Origin: Undaria pinnatifida
Lineage: Eukaryota; Sar; Phaeophyceae; Laminariales; Alariaceae
DNA length: 64,000 bases
NCBI GenBank assembly: GCA_012845835.1
Contig: JABAKD010000005.1
Coordinates: 6,948,655 to 7,012,654, forward strand
Direction: 5' to 3'
In this document: positions 41,862 to 54,265 of the stretch, piece after piece
How the letters are laid out: each line of letters opens with the position of its first letter
Position numbering within the stretch: the stretch's first letter is position 1
Position numbers and translations under genes: made by a program
The notes under the pieces: model-generated
The model's database searches: none
What the model was told of the DNA's origin: nothing
Seen by the model: the letters and a program-made list of their open reading frames with translations, nothing else

Positions 41862-44800
41862 TTGTATTCTTACAGCGACAAGGGTGTCTGTGAATCCGCC
41901 CTCGCCGACATCCCCGAAGTAGATTGGGACACAAGCTTCAAGTACGAGTCATTGAACCACTTCTCTGCGATCATGTCGAAGGATGGTGGAACCACGCCGT
42001 TTCCAATGTTCAAGGTTGCGCCGCCGTTGTTCTCGGTCCAAGTGAGTGCCTAATTTGGGTTTGTCGCTGTTCTCCTCGGTTGTTGAAAAAGCAGGCGAGC
42101 GCCTTTGCTCCGTGATTTTTGTACCAGGTTGGTTTATCATGCTTGAAGACGTACTCGCGCAGTTTAGTTGGTGAAATGTCGCGTCAACGAAACAGCTTTG
42201 CCGTTTCCGATACGATAGAGGTGGCCCATAGAGGTGACCCCGGCCACTGCCAAACTACAAGTTAATGTGGTACCTGATACTACAAGTGGGCAATGCAACT
42301 GCAGCAAGAAGCAATTGTTGTACTTTGGCGTTTATGACCCCGTTGTCGCTGCCTGCTTTTCTGCCCGTGAAGGATAAGCGAGAAGAGGACAAGGCCGCTG
42401 AAGAGTTAGCTTGTTGGGAGAGGGGACAACAGGCCAGTGCTAACCTCAAAGTGGCAGTGGCGGCAAAGGCGGCAAAGGCGAAGCAGGACGATGAGGCAGC
42501 CCGTCGAGCCAAAGAGTCGGCGGCGGCAGTGGCGGCAGCGGCGCCAAAAGCGAAGCAGGACGCTGAGGCAGCCCGTCGAGCCAAAGAGTCAGCGGCGGCG
42601 GTGGCGGCAGCGGCGGCAAAGGCGAAACAAGACGATGAGGCAGCCCGTCAATCCAAAGAGTCAGCGGCGGCAGTGGCGGCAAAGGCGGCACAGGCGAAGC
42701 AGGACGACGAGGCAGCCCATCGAGCCAAAGAGTCAGCGGCGGCAGTGGCGGCAAAGGCGGCAAAGGCGAAGCAGGACGATGAGGCAGCCCATCGAGCCAA
42801 AGAGTCAGCGGCGGCAGTGGCGGCAAGGGCGGCAAAGGTGAAGCAGGACGACGAGGCAGCCCAGCGAACCAAGGAGGCAGCAGCAGCGGCAGCGGTGGCA
42901 GCGGCGACGGCAGTGGCGGCGAAGGCAGCGGTGACGAAGGCGGGGCAGGGACAGGAAGCAGCAGCCGTAGCGGGAAAAGCTGCAACGATAGCAGCGGCAG
43001 CGCCGGCGAAGGCTCAAGAGGAACAGGAAGCAGCGCAGCGATCAAGAGAGGTAGCAGCAGTGGCAGCGACAGTAGCGGCGGAAGCAATGTCAGTAGCTGC
43101 TACTGCTGCTGCGGCGGCTAGAGAGGAACAGGAGGCCGCAGCTGTGGCGGCATCGAAGGCTCAGCAGGAAGACGAGGGAAAAAATCAAGGCGAACAGAAG
43201 GGGGCCACAGCTGCTGCAGCCGCAGCGGCGAAGAGAGAAGAAGGGAAGGCGGAGCCGGGGCGGTTGGGTCGATCAATGGGTACATCCGATTATGTTCGAG
43301 CCAGGGTAAGCTATGACGTGCACAACAAATTAGTGGGGCTTTAATTTGTACAGAGTGCAATACCTTATTGTAGTTTTGAGTTGTTCAAAGAACCTTTGTT
43401 TTGTTTTGCAGAATAACGACCTTGCCACCGTGTACCTTATTCGAACACAAGCCACGCGTTATTGACCATGGTCGGTGTCCTACAAAGATTCACTCATACA
43501 TTGTCCCCGATCCTTGACCGTGTCAAAACGTAGCATGTCAAACTAGCGGCGCTATTGACTGCACCCAAAATGTATCTAGAGATTAGAGTCAACCGGAAAC
43601 CCAGGGATGAGAGATGGATAAGATCCTCCGTGGCCTTAAGGCCCAAATACAAAAAAAAGGATATATGTTGCGAAAAAAAACACCGTTCGTCAACGGGTTG
43701 ACAGGGACTCATAGAACACGTGTGCAACGTTTCAGGATATATATCCCAAAAACGGCGTGAAGTTCCGACGCTTACAAAATGTATTGAATTCAGCGTGAAC
43801 CAGCCTGTACGCGAAACATGACGATTTCAACACATGCTCAATGTTCAACAACAATTCGCTCACAAAGTGTATGATATCCCTGCTTTATGCCTGCCGTGAA
43901 AAGCAAGTCGAGGAAGAGGACTGTGAGAAGAAGGTGGAGGGCTTAAGAGCTGCTGCGAAGAAGGCCAAAAGCATGTACTCTAAGCTGAAGACGGTGAGGG
44001 GAGTAATGTGGATTATAAAATTACAGGCGCTTTGCTCAAGCGCACTGTGCACCTGACGTTCGTCTCTCACCCACGAAGCTGAATGACACCGATGTTTACC
44101 CCCGAAACATCCGTGTATGTTGCTTCTTTCCGCGTACTGTGTGCAGGCCGAAAACGTCGATCTTGATAATTTACTCCTTCACGGCGGCACTGCCGAGGAG
44201 AACGATTCCGCCGCAGCTGTAGTCGAAAAGATGCAGAGAGAGAGGGTGTTTGCAGCTCGAGCTCGGCGGGATTACGATAGGGCAGTGCGGTCTCTCAACA
44301 AGGTGGGAGACGAGGATGCGTGTTGTGGTTTGTTGGGAGACGCTAAGGCGTGTAGCGTCGCCGGCGCATAGACACTCCCCCTTCGTAATGTTTTACCGTG
44401 GGTCGGGTTGTGTTTCCACGATTGTCGACATTGTAGGAGCCTATATGCCGTGTCTCGTTCGGGAAAGCCGGTCTCTCGACCCTATTTCTTGACGTTGTTT
44501 ACGTTGTTTCATCTTTCAGTTATTGTGCGGTGTAGGTGGCACTATGTTTTAGCTTAAAACAAACCCTTGACGGGGGTGTATTCTGTAGCGTTGCCTGGAG
44601 TTCATGTTATAGCAATGAACGTGGAAGTAACGACATGCTAGTCGCCTGGCTGCGCCGCGAAATTTCCCGATAGCCATCTTCAATATTTAACCGTTATGCA
44701 CACGGCAGATACGTGATAACGGCGACGATAGCATGATGGGCGAGGGCGACGAGGACAGCGAATACGACACCGACGAGTCCGACTTAGCCGCTTCCTGGGA

Positions 44801-47800
44801 CAGTCACGATGATTTGTCCTCGGATGAAGGTCAGCCAATGCGTCAAGAGTCTTTAGACTGTGTGAGGGCAGAATTTTATTCTGCAGCACAGAGCTCTGGT
44901 AGGAGAGTACGCCAAAGGCGGGTGTGGCTGACGGTTGTCGTTAACGTCGAGGGATTCACTTTACCGACCGTATGATAAAGTAGTTTCGTGCACACGCTGC
45001 TGAGTGTTTTGTACGGTGCACATGTCTGCGGCCCTTTTTTGTATTGTACCAACCATCGCAGGCGATCGCGAGGACGACGATACGACGGACCTGCCGGACC
45101 TCGACCACGCCAAGAAGCCCCGTGTTCCCGCTCCCGTGTTCGAGGTTCTGGGTGACGAACAAACGACCTGGTCAGCGGTCTGGGACAAAGTCCGGGCCGC
45201 GTTGGTCCACCGTGGGCACAAATGTCGGACGCTAGTTCGAGTTATTGAACGGGTGCGTCCATTGAAGCTTGATGTCGATGGCCGTGGAGAAGATTCCCGC
45301 GTCTTTCATAAATGCCGAGTTAAATCCGTCGCCGTCCGTGCAGTAAGCACAAACCGCGGTGCCGCGTTGTTGGAGGGTCGTTTAATCGCCCGTAAATCGT
45401 CCGTCTGCTTGCCGGCGTCCGGCGGTCTTTTTGTTCCGTGCTCGCAACAGGCCGAGGGCAAAACCAGTCGCCCCAAAAGGATGGAACTTACTTGCAGGAA
45501 CGCCGGTCAGTCACGAGCAACGCCCAGAGTCGCCGACCCCTCGAAGCACAGAAATACCCAATCAGCGAAGGTAAGGCCGTTCTGTTGGTTGGCGTTTTCC
45601 TACTAGCCGCAGCATGGTCGACAGGTGCTACCGGAGAGGGTCGAAGAAAGGAGCCTTGGCGCACACACAAAGGCTAGAACGTCGAATATCTCGCCCCGCC
45701 TCCAACTCTTGCGCATACATCCTAACTGGTTGTTCTCACTTCCGGCGTTCTTCCGTCGGTCCCACCGTCTGTATCGTGCCTTACCTTGCATTTGCGCCAG
45801 TGTCAGTGCCCGTTCAAAGTCAAGGTTAGCTGGGGGGTCGATAGCCAACCGAAAATGCTCAAGGTAAGCTCAGCTGCAGTCTTGGTATGGGGCGTTCCAC
45901 ACGCTTATCGTATTTGACAAGTGCCAGTAAAATAACGGGCGTTTCCCAAATTCCCTCGCTCTGTGCCAGGGTTAATGAATATCATCCGTAACCTCATATG
46001 CTCGCCAAATGCTCCCCGGGCACAGGTCTGCCTTGACCACGCCGAAGCGTGTAACGCAGAAGAAACAGCGAACGCAAGGCAGGACTTGGTGCCTACTGAA
46101 ACAATAGAATCTGAGTGTGAAGATGACATTCGAGATTGGACGACGACGGGCTTGCGGCAGTTCGACATGTACAGGTTGGTTTCCGACCGTATCAAACCCC
46201 TTCAACTTGGACATCCAGGGCGCCAGAAGGTGAGCGAAACACCGGCGGTTTGACTGCCACTCTTCCCCTTGAATCCATTACATACACTTGAACTTCTGCA
46301 CGCCTCGCATGCTGTCCATACGTACGGAATGTGTTCAAAGACGTGCTCGCTCCCGCATCCGGTGTCGACCTGAGTTCGTCTTAGGGTTAGTATTGCTTGA
46401 TTTACTTGAATGCGAGATCATGCGTGCACGTGCTACGATCGAACGACTTCTTCATTCGTACAGTTTGTTTTCACACAAGTTGGCCATGTTCACCTTATTA
46501 GGGTGGGCCTCTGTGATGCCATTGCCGCGAAGACCGTACATGCTGCTCAGAGCTTGCTGTTGACCAAGCATAACCTGCGCGCGTAGGTCCTCTAAAGGTC
46601 TTGACCCGCGAAATACCCCTGCCTCACACACTCCTACCTCACAATATGTATGCCCCTATCCGCCCGCGTCAACCAAACATTCCTGCCCGCTGTTGTAGAT
46701 CAGAAACATGGTGAAGAAGGTACAGCGCGAGATGTGGTCTACTCCGACGGATGCGCTGGAGTTCATGACCTCTTTGACTAGTATGCCTGGCTGCTACGCT
46801 AAATATGAGACCGATGCCCTGCATCGACTAAAGATGGTGATTTGGTCTACCGCCGAGCAGCAATCCTTGGCCCGAAAGTTTGGTGGCATTGTCATACAGG
46901 ACAACACCTGCTTGACAAACAGGTGTGGATTATCGCGTTCCGAACCGGGGCCGAAGTGTTCATCGTCTGCTGTCAACACGATAGCCTTACAAGAACGTGC
47001 CCGCGGGTTTCTCAAATATGCCGCTTTCTCCAGATATGTTGTGCAGGTATGATCTGAAACTGATGTTGTTCATCGGTGTTGACTCCGAGAACAAGTCCAT
47101 AGTTTTGGCTCAAGGCTTCTTCTCCGACGAGCAAACTACCTCATTCTTGTGGGCATTGGAGCACTACTGCAACATTTGTGGGGGACACCCGCAGGCAAGC
47201 AAGGCGTCCTGAAGCAGAAACGGTTTGTTCTCTTTTTCGCGGTTCCTCGTGTTGCTAAACCGTTATCGCCCTCTTCGTGGCGCTATAATATTGTGGTGGA
47301 ATGTTTCCCCTACGATGTGGTCGTATCGTGTGGTGATTTTTCGTGTTCGGGGAAATAACGATGACAGGTTCGTTGGACGGTAACATTTGAATCGAACTGT
47401 GTTAAGACATGGTGCGTGTAGCGTGGCGGTGTTTAGGTGCTCCCTGCCACAGACAGTTGTACATTCCCATCGACTCCACATATCATGCGCCGTGCCTCTA
47501 TCGCCCCGTAACGTTTCATCATCTCTCTCCAACGTGCCACGACCGCACACCCCCTCTCCCATCTTCAAGTTGATCGTCACGGACACCGACCTTGCGATGA
47601 CAAGCGCCGTCGCGGAGTTTCTGCCCAATACAATTCACCTGCATTGCCTTTGGCACATCATGAAGAATGCAAGGAAGCATTGCCAAGCCGCGCTCTCCAA
47701 GAAGGCAAATCCGTTCTTCCGGCTACTCAAAGCCGCCGCTTTCGCCACATCAGAGAAAGTGAGTGACCTCAGCTAGTTCATAACCGTTATACAGAGGCTA

Positions 47801-49827
47801 GTTGATGGTGATGGCGTACTATTTCCCACTTTCACTACACCTTCAATGGCGTCCCGTGTGTGCGTCGCACATCCCCTTGTTTGGCAGGAATGTGACGGCG
47901 TCTGGTCAAAAATCGAAGACCTCGTCAAGGGCTCAGGCTGCGAAAAATATGTCAAGGGCTACCTTAAAGAGTGAGTCGTTTGGTGGTGCTATCGATGTAG
48001 GTGGTGGCCGTTTCAGGTTTCACCGAGCATTACACCGTGAAGTACAAGCAACTACAACCCTCCTCCGTACGTGTTAACCGCAGGAGCCGCAAATACTGGT
48101 CACGCTGCTACCATCCAACGACGCTGACGTTGAACATGACAGCATCGCAGAGGATGGAGGGAATCTTCGGTGTTCTCAAGAAAGGCCGATTTGTACACCG
48201 ACGTGCCACCCTGGTTTGGGTGAGGCAAGAGCTCGAAAGACGAATAAAGGACTTCGCTGTTACGTCTCGCCTGTGAGTATTGTTGGCCAGCGTAAGCATT
48301 GCATTGCGCTAATCTGCGTCTACGAACATCAGTACCAACTGAAGTTGACATATAAATACCACGGCAAGGAAAACACTTGCGTGCCTATTATGGTCTGCCA
48401 GCCTTACAAATAGAGCTCAGTGGTGGTTGGTTCAGGGGTGCCGTCGTGACCTTCCGTTATTGTGCGCCCCCTCCTGTACCGTCCCGTCAGCGTCATAACC
48501 CATCATCCGCACGGACTTTGTTGCCCAACTCCAAAACAGGCTCAGCTCCAAGCGTGCCAGCCTCGGCAAGCAGCACGTTGATGATCGTGTCCTCAAGTCC
48601 GCAGAGCCTCTCATGAGGCAGCTAGAAAGTGTTGGAGGCAGCACTTACGCCCGAAACGTGAGTTGGGATAGCAGCGCCTGTCCACACCGTGGTTGTGAGG
48701 TACTACTTCGTATAGCCTTAGAAGTACTCGGGCGTCCGAAGGATGAGGATCTTCGTCAGCATGCAGTAAAGCTGTATACCAGGTATATCCTATATTTTCC
48801 TACGCAAGCCCACCCTGTTGGTGTATTTGTATTCCAGCCCACCCTGTTGCTTTATTTTGTATCTTACCCCATCTCAACGGTACCCATGTTTGACGGACAT
48901 CAATCGCACGTTGTTCACTGCCCTCCACAGGAATTGACGGCCGAAATGCTCGCCAGTGCCGCATACGACACCTCTGTCCTGGCAGAGGGACAGGGTTGCC
49001 ATGACTACCTCGAGCGTTTAGCCACTCAGGCGGGCGACTACCTTGACGTATGCGCTCAGGTGCCAGAGGAAGCCTTTCGGGGAAGTAAGGCTCCAGACAT
49101 TTCCATGTGGGGGACGACATCGTTGGAGTCTTTCGTTGAAGTTGTTCGTAACGTCAAGATTGACTGTGTGGTTCACGTCGTGTACAAGTACACGGATCGT
49201 CCGGTTGGGCACATTGTTGTGGTTGGCCCTGACGGGTTCCAACTGTGCACTTGCCTCAGACTTATGAGGTGTGGCTTGCATTGCAGTCATACTTTGGCCG
49301 CGCTCGTTACTAAGTTGGGCCGCGCCGAAGAGTTCCTCGGCGAATCTATCCACCCTCGATGGCGGACTTCTCTTGAGCCATGGAGTTTGTACAGTGCGGG
49401 TCTGAGCCCTTTTGACGGGCATGAACGTGGCACGTACACGGACGGATTCACGGGCGATTATGGTGACATGGACCTTGAGGATTCTCAGGACGGCCCGGCC
49501 GGCGGTGCTGTATCCATCCCGAGAGGCAGGTTCTACGCGGACTTTTTTGCGCGTGTCACGAAGTTGGTCAGCGCTGCATCCGACAATTACGACGGTACCC
49601 CAGCTTCGTATGCGCGATATAACGAACTGTTTGATAGATTTGGCCGTGATGTTAACGCAACCATTATGGCACCCGTCGTTGCGGATGGCGTGACGGGACT
49701 GGGCAACCCTCCGCTTCCCGTCTCGAAGACACGAAAGGAAACTAGACATAAGGACGGTTTTGAGGGACGCCCCAAAAAGAAGGCCAAGGGCGGGGACACT
49801 ACCAGTTGCGTAGACGTCGCGAACTAG
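41862..49827 (+). CDS. MULE transposase, ~16 exons, with alanine-rich coiled-coil N-terminal region and SWIM zinc finger
   Basis: Exons: ~41876-42041 (start unresolved), 42373-43305, possible 18-nt exon 43412-43429, 43904-43993, 44147-44302, 44709-44829, 45062-45252, 45451-45570, 45801-45863, 46026-46229, 46699-46922, 47047-47194, 47570-47758, 47888-47970, 48084-48272, 48540-48657, 48931-49827. Phases agree; about 1,300 residues. The second exon is a 22-24-residue repeat (KAKQDDEAARRAKESAAAVAA) predicted coiled coil. CQCPFKVKVSW...VCLDHAEAC resembles a FAR1/WRKY-GCM-type zinc finger. Transposase core: VIQDNTCLTNR (D), LFIGVDSENKS, IVTDTDLAMT (D), HLHCLWHI, MEGIFGVLKKG (E). SWIM finger CTC...CGLHCSH near 49246-49290; basic tail with KKKAKG. 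Exon 47047-47194 ends CAG|GCAAGC, a GC-AG donor. All signature residues present and no stop seen, so it may be autonomous. Confidence 0.85.
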
Positions 49828-50573
49828 ACATGGGTAGCCTCCGTTGCCGTCTGAGTGTTGTGAAATTTGAGGGGATACAACATTTTTGTATCTTATTTGT
49901 ATATAGAAGCCAAACTCGGCGAGCGGGGAGCGTTGAAAGGCGCCCTCCCGGGGACGGGTTGCTTGATCCCCGGGGAGGGGGGGGGGGTCCCCGGGATGGG
50001 GGGGGGTTCCAATCTGTTAGGGGGTCTTTTTCCTCCCAGGTATTTTTTTTTGTTTACCCTGTTTTAGACCTGGGTAGCCTCCGTTTCCGTCTGAGTGTTG
50101 TGAAATTTGAGGGGATACCACATTTTTGTGTATTGTTTGTATATTGAAGCCAAGCTCGGCGAGCGGGGAGCGTCGAAAGGCGCCCTCCCGGGGACGGGTT
50201 GCTTCATCCACGGGGAGGGGGGGGGGGTCCCCGGGATGGGGAAGGGGGGGCGGGGAAGGGGGGACTCCAGTATTTTTGAGGGCGTTTTCCTCCCAGGTAT
50301 ATTTTTTTGTTCACCCAGTTAGACCTGCGTAGCCTCCGTTGCCGTCTGAGTAGTGTGAAATTTGAGGGGATACCACATTTTTGTGTCTTGTTTGTATATA
50401 GAAGGCAAACTCGGCGAGCGGGGAGCGTCGAATGGCGCCCTCCCGGGGACGGGTTGCTTGATCCCCGGGGAGGGGGGGGAGGGGGGGGGGGGGCGGGGGG
50501 CGGGATGGGGGGGGGTTCTAATATTTTTGGGGGCGTTTTCCTCCCAGGGATCTGTTTTCCCTGTTTTGGGTTT
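49828..50573 (+). repeat. Three ~248-bp tandem repeats after the MULE transposase stop
   Basis: Units start near 49828, 50070 and 50322 with GGGTAGCCTCCGTTGCCGTC, then GTGAAATTTGAGGGGATAC, AACTCGGCGAGCGGGGAGCG, CCCTCCCGGGGACGGGTTGC, a long G tract and TTCCTCCCAGG. The first begins right at the stop codon, so units 1-3 probably form the 3' UTR and subterminal region. Confidence 0.9.
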
Positions 50574-50844
50574 CCATTTTTTTGGGAGGCGTTTGTTTCC
50601 GGGGATGTAATATTATCCTCCCTTCCGGGTCTTTTCTTCTATCCCCGTTTTATTTTGTGTTACGTACAGCAGTGCGCATGTGTCCCCGGGGTGTTTATTT
50701 GTACATATGATCATGATACATTTGTTTTGCTCTGCGAGCCGTGCAAGGCTGTTATAAGAAACGCCTACCAACCAAAGTGGTAGCACAATGTATTGAGTTT
50801 TTTTTAAACCCTAGGGAAATAATTACTCTTCACGTAAATCAATT

Positions 50845-51112
50845 TTGCACCCTGTCTTTGAGAGTTGGAATCTGAATTGGCAGGGTTGTTCATGACAGGA
50901 CTCTTTCTTGAGTTTTGATTTTTTTCGTGCGTCAGTTTGGGTCATACTGTATTGATAGTTGTTGGAGAAAAATTCCAAAACAATGCGAAATGCACCCCAT
51001 TATTAGGTAAAAAAATAAAATGTAAAATCATCCGTCAGTTTTTTCATCTTCTCATGAAGACCAACCGTGCCAATTTTCAGACTCCAACTGTCAAAAACCA
51101 GGGTGCAAAGGT
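50845..51112. mobile_element. MITE-like element 1 inside the MULE right arm
   Basis: Imperfect ~60-bp inverted ends: TTTGCACCCTG...GAGAGTTGGAATCTG...ATTGGCAGGGTTG at 50845-50905 pairs with CCGTGCCAAT...CAGACTCCAACTGTC...CAGGGTGCAAAG at 51045-51112. ~270 bp, no coding capacity. Confidence 0.7.
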
Positions 51113-51505
51113 TTGACACCTCGGACAGATCATGATCTAGATCATCTATTATGAATAGATCCTATCTATCTGCTGTCGTTATTATATGTTTTTTTGCAGG
51201 ATATCTGTGTATGTAGTACAGATCCAACCCAGGAAGAATGTGCTATTTACGGGGGACCATAGTAAATAGGACCAAATATTGTTAGTCAAAATAGGGAAAT
51301 ATATCGGTTTTTGTGTGTACCGTAGGTCCTATTTACTATGGTCCCCCGTAAATAGATTCTGCTGATCGTATATACTCGTACGGATCCACACCCGGCAACA
51401 TGACCTACAGTAGTCCATGCAGGTCTTATAGATCAGGCATCTGTCTGCCCTGAACGACACAGATCATAAAAGGAGATCTGATCTGTCCGAGGTGTGAAAG
51501 GTTTG
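51113..51505. mobile_element. MITE-like element 2, adjacent and interrupted by element 3
   Basis: Left GTTTGACACCTCGGACAGATCA (~51110-51132) pairs with right TGATCTGTCCGAGGTGTGAAA (~51479-51500). The interior is rich in AGATC/GATCT. Contains element 3 at 51243-51355. Confidence 0.65.
51243..51355. mobile_element. MITE-like element 3 with perfect 31-bp TIRs
   Basis: 51243-51273 and 51325-51355 are exact reverse complements (begins CTATTTACGGGGGACCATAG). 113 bp in total with an A/T-rich 51-bp loop. Nested inside element 2, itself inside the MULE. Confidence 0.85.
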
Positions 51506-52051
51506 AACCAGAAAAAAAGACTCGCCCTGTGGCTGGAACCAACCCGTAGTTTACCTGTTTTCTGCTGGGTTTTTTTTTGTTTGCCTGATAAATTGAAAAA
51601 TCTACGTAGTCTTTCCGCAAACACGACACGGCCAATTGTACGACGGACTTGGGGTCGCTTCCTGTGTCCGCCGCCGAAGACTCATATATAGGTACTGCTG
51701 TAGTATCATTACCGGTATGTATGTATGTGCTGAACACAGCAGGTTGAAGATGATACTGTCAGGCTGCTGTGCTGCTGTGCTGCTCGTGCCGACATAGCTG
51801 CTCGAATCTAGCGCTGGAGACTGGATTGCAAAAATGCTAAAGGCTATTGCGAGCGGCTTTGCCTTCGTGTCGTGCTTAGTCACGCTGCGTGGCCGGGTGG
51901 CATGTGTGGGACGTAAGGGAGATGAGATCGTGAGATCGCCCGCGTGCCAAACGGTTTTATATGAGGTTGGACGGCGCAGATATCCGTGGATGGTGTCTTA
52001 TCGTCCCCGGAGTTGATTTCTTGAACACAACTCGCGAGTTGTGTTTACCGG

Positions 52052-52611
52052 CTTCCGTCACCAATGTGACCGTTACAAATTACACAGCTACCGATGTTTG
52101 TATTATACGATCTTTATGTTGGGGTGCATTCGTTCGTAATGAACGGGGCACCTTACGTATGCAGGTGTATTTTTTGTCGTTGTGTTCGCCCCGGAACACA
52201 GGCGCCCAGTGGTGTCACAACCAAGACAGACACCCCCCAAAATGACCTGATCTACATTTTGGGGGGGGCACGGTTAGTGAACTATACTAAAAAGTCACCT
52301 GTAACCCCCACCCCCACCGACTTCAAGATTGACGTCGCCTTCATAAGCCTTTCCCCCCTCCCTTTCCCATTGAATGCAACGTTAGTTGTACTTGCTTATT
52401 ATCCTTCTGACGCGTCTTGGTTACCATGATGTACCCCCCCCCGACCCCCGCCGATATACACTCCCCCCCCCCCACACACACACTTGATGTTCCTCCCCCC
52501 CCCACTCGACGTACCTTCCCCACACCACGCCCCCGATGAATCCCCCCCGGGCCCCTTTCACAGTATTTTTTTATAAGCCTGGGTCTTGCTTTCCGCCCCC
52601 CCCCGTCTCTT
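52052..52611. other. C-rich spacer right of the MULE
   Basis: Long C runs and ACAC repeats (~52433-52610); no gene seen. Confidence 0.5.
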
Positions 52612-54265
52612 GGGATGCACACACAGCGAAAGCAACATATAGGAGAGGGTAAATCACAAGTAGGCAAGATGGGTGCGATACTAACAGACCCGCACCTTGA
52701 CACTAGGATGATAACATGTGTATTTTTATTAATGTTGACAAAGTTAGAGTATGCAGGAGAAGTATGGGGAGGGAACGCGACGTTCGTAAAACAACTGGAA
52801 ACAGTGCAGGTGGTAGCAGCTAAAAAGATACTAGGATGCTCAAGTACAACGAGTAATACTGTATTAAGAACAGAACTGGGAATGTACTGTTGTTATGGCA
52901 TTCCCCTGGGAGCCCAACGCGCTGGAGTGTTCTGTACCCTTTTCCCCGTCGTACGTTCTTCGTTTGAGGTTTTCTGTTGTAGCATTTTCCCTGAGGCTTC
53001 GTAGCCTCGGAGGGTAGAGGTGTGGGAGTAGGTTGTGAAGAGCCGCATCTTCGAGTCATGTTCTACATCGTGGAACCGGTGCTTCCCCGAATCTTCCATA
53101 TTTCTGCATAATATACGGCTCATCAGGGGGGGCTAGTGTTATGGTATTCCCCTGGAACCTAACCAAGGCGTAACATATGGGATACGACTGGATATAAAGG
53201 GGTTTCACATGGCTTTGAAGGCATGTGTGTATAGGGAAAAGGGGATGATGCTTTTGCCCCGCGGAATTGAACGCTATTCAGTTCGTCCGTGGCGTGTGTG
53301 GAACTAATACAAGAGCTTATCTAGTACAAGTGAGTGGCCAACGTGGAACCTGCCTAGTAGAAAAACCTGCAAAGGGTGGCCTGCGTCTGTAACAGCCCCT
53401 TGATCTTATTATTGTACCCACTTGAAACAAATAGAGACGTGAGGAAGTTGAAATGACAATATACCAGGTATAAAGTAAAGAATGGGCCAGGAAAGAGGTT
53501 GCCAGCCACAGTTGATAGGGCTGTGTGGGAGCAAATAACAAAAGCGCGACCTGGAATAAGATGGGATAACGTTGTCGAGAAAGTATAAAAAAAGGGTTTA
53601 TTGGGAGACCAAGAAGAGGTACTGTCTATAGAGAAGTTACGAGTACAAAAGACAGCAAGTAAAATAAATAACAAAAAAAAGGAAAAGGAAAGCGCTAAGA
53701 AATAAGGTGAAAGAGGAGAAGCACTTACTACGGGTTAAAGGGGGGTTGACGGAAGATATTGGAATGAAAACATATCTGCACGGCCCAATGGACTACGCCA
53801 AAAAATTGAATTTACGATTTGGTGTAGGGAACCTGGACCTAAAGGAAAGAAGGAAGAGATATACCAATAGTCGGGAGGAGGAGTACGTGGCTACCAACAT
53901 GTGCCTGTGTGGCACAACAATAGAGTATAGGACTCACATAGTAGGATAATAATGTGAAATATACAAGGAGGAACGGGATGCGTTATAGAGGAGATGAGGA
54001 AATTAGGCGCATGTGACATGGAAGAGTTCGGTAGACTAGAGAGTAGCGAGAAAGCGATCGCTATCCTGGAAGATATGGTGGCCGCAGACGGCGACACAGG
54101 ACGGGGATAGGATAAGCAAACATTTTCTATGTAATATATGGAAAAAGCGTAATGAGCGCCCAAATGTTGGAGGTGTCTCTATTAGGAGTAGGAACGGTGC
54201 TCCGTCTCAAAAGGGATGCGTGGTCAATGGTCAAATAACTAATGCAAGCAACAAATGAGTACGCC
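52612..54265 (+). mobile_element. Decayed LINE, 3' half
   Basis: 52630-52890 encodes a C-terminal RT-region segment (GKSQVGKMGAILTDPHLDTR, KLEYAGEVWGGNATFVKQLE, AAKKILGCSSTTSNTVLRTE). It is cut at ~52890 by a ~520-bp insertion containing two diverged GTTATGG(C/T)ATTCCCCTGG segments. Coding text resumes ~53415 in several frames and is clear at 53707-53950 (EDIGMKTYLHGPMDYAKKL, CLCGTTIEYRTHIVG). The 3' end (GCGCCCAAATGTTGGAGGTG, AAAGGGATGCGTGG) lies at 54145-54240. Multiple frameshifts and stops; inactive. Confidence 0.8.

Larger units (their letters stand above)
41711..52051 (+). mobile_element. Mutator-like element (MULE), ~10.3 kb, near complete
   Basis: Terminal inverted repeats of ~110 bp: 41711-41820 and 51943-52051 (outermost ACCGGTAAACACAAC, then palindrome ACAACTCGCGAGTTGT, AAGAAATCAACTCC, CGATAAGACACCATCC, GTCCAACCTCATA, AAACCGTTTGGCACG). 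It encloses a multi-exon MULE transposase gene on the + strand with subterminal tandem repeats and MITEs on its right side. No 8-10-bp target duplication is evident because the left border abuts another terminus. Confidence 0.85.

Noticed and set aside
42446..43087. 213-residue minus-strand Leu/Pro-rich frame
   Set aside because: Mirror of the alanine-rich repeat of the MULE exon on the + strand.
48613..48930. Reading the last MULE exon as starting at 48613
   Set aside because: The segment 48658-48930 reads as an intron (AAC|GTGAGTTG to CCTCCACAG|GAATTGACG); the shorter exon fits phase and composition better.
41491..52046. LTR retrotransposon (direct repeats 10.3 kb apart)
   Set aside because: The enclosed gene is a MULE transposase, and an inverted copy of the same terminus sits at 41711-41820, so these are TIRs plus one extra terminus.
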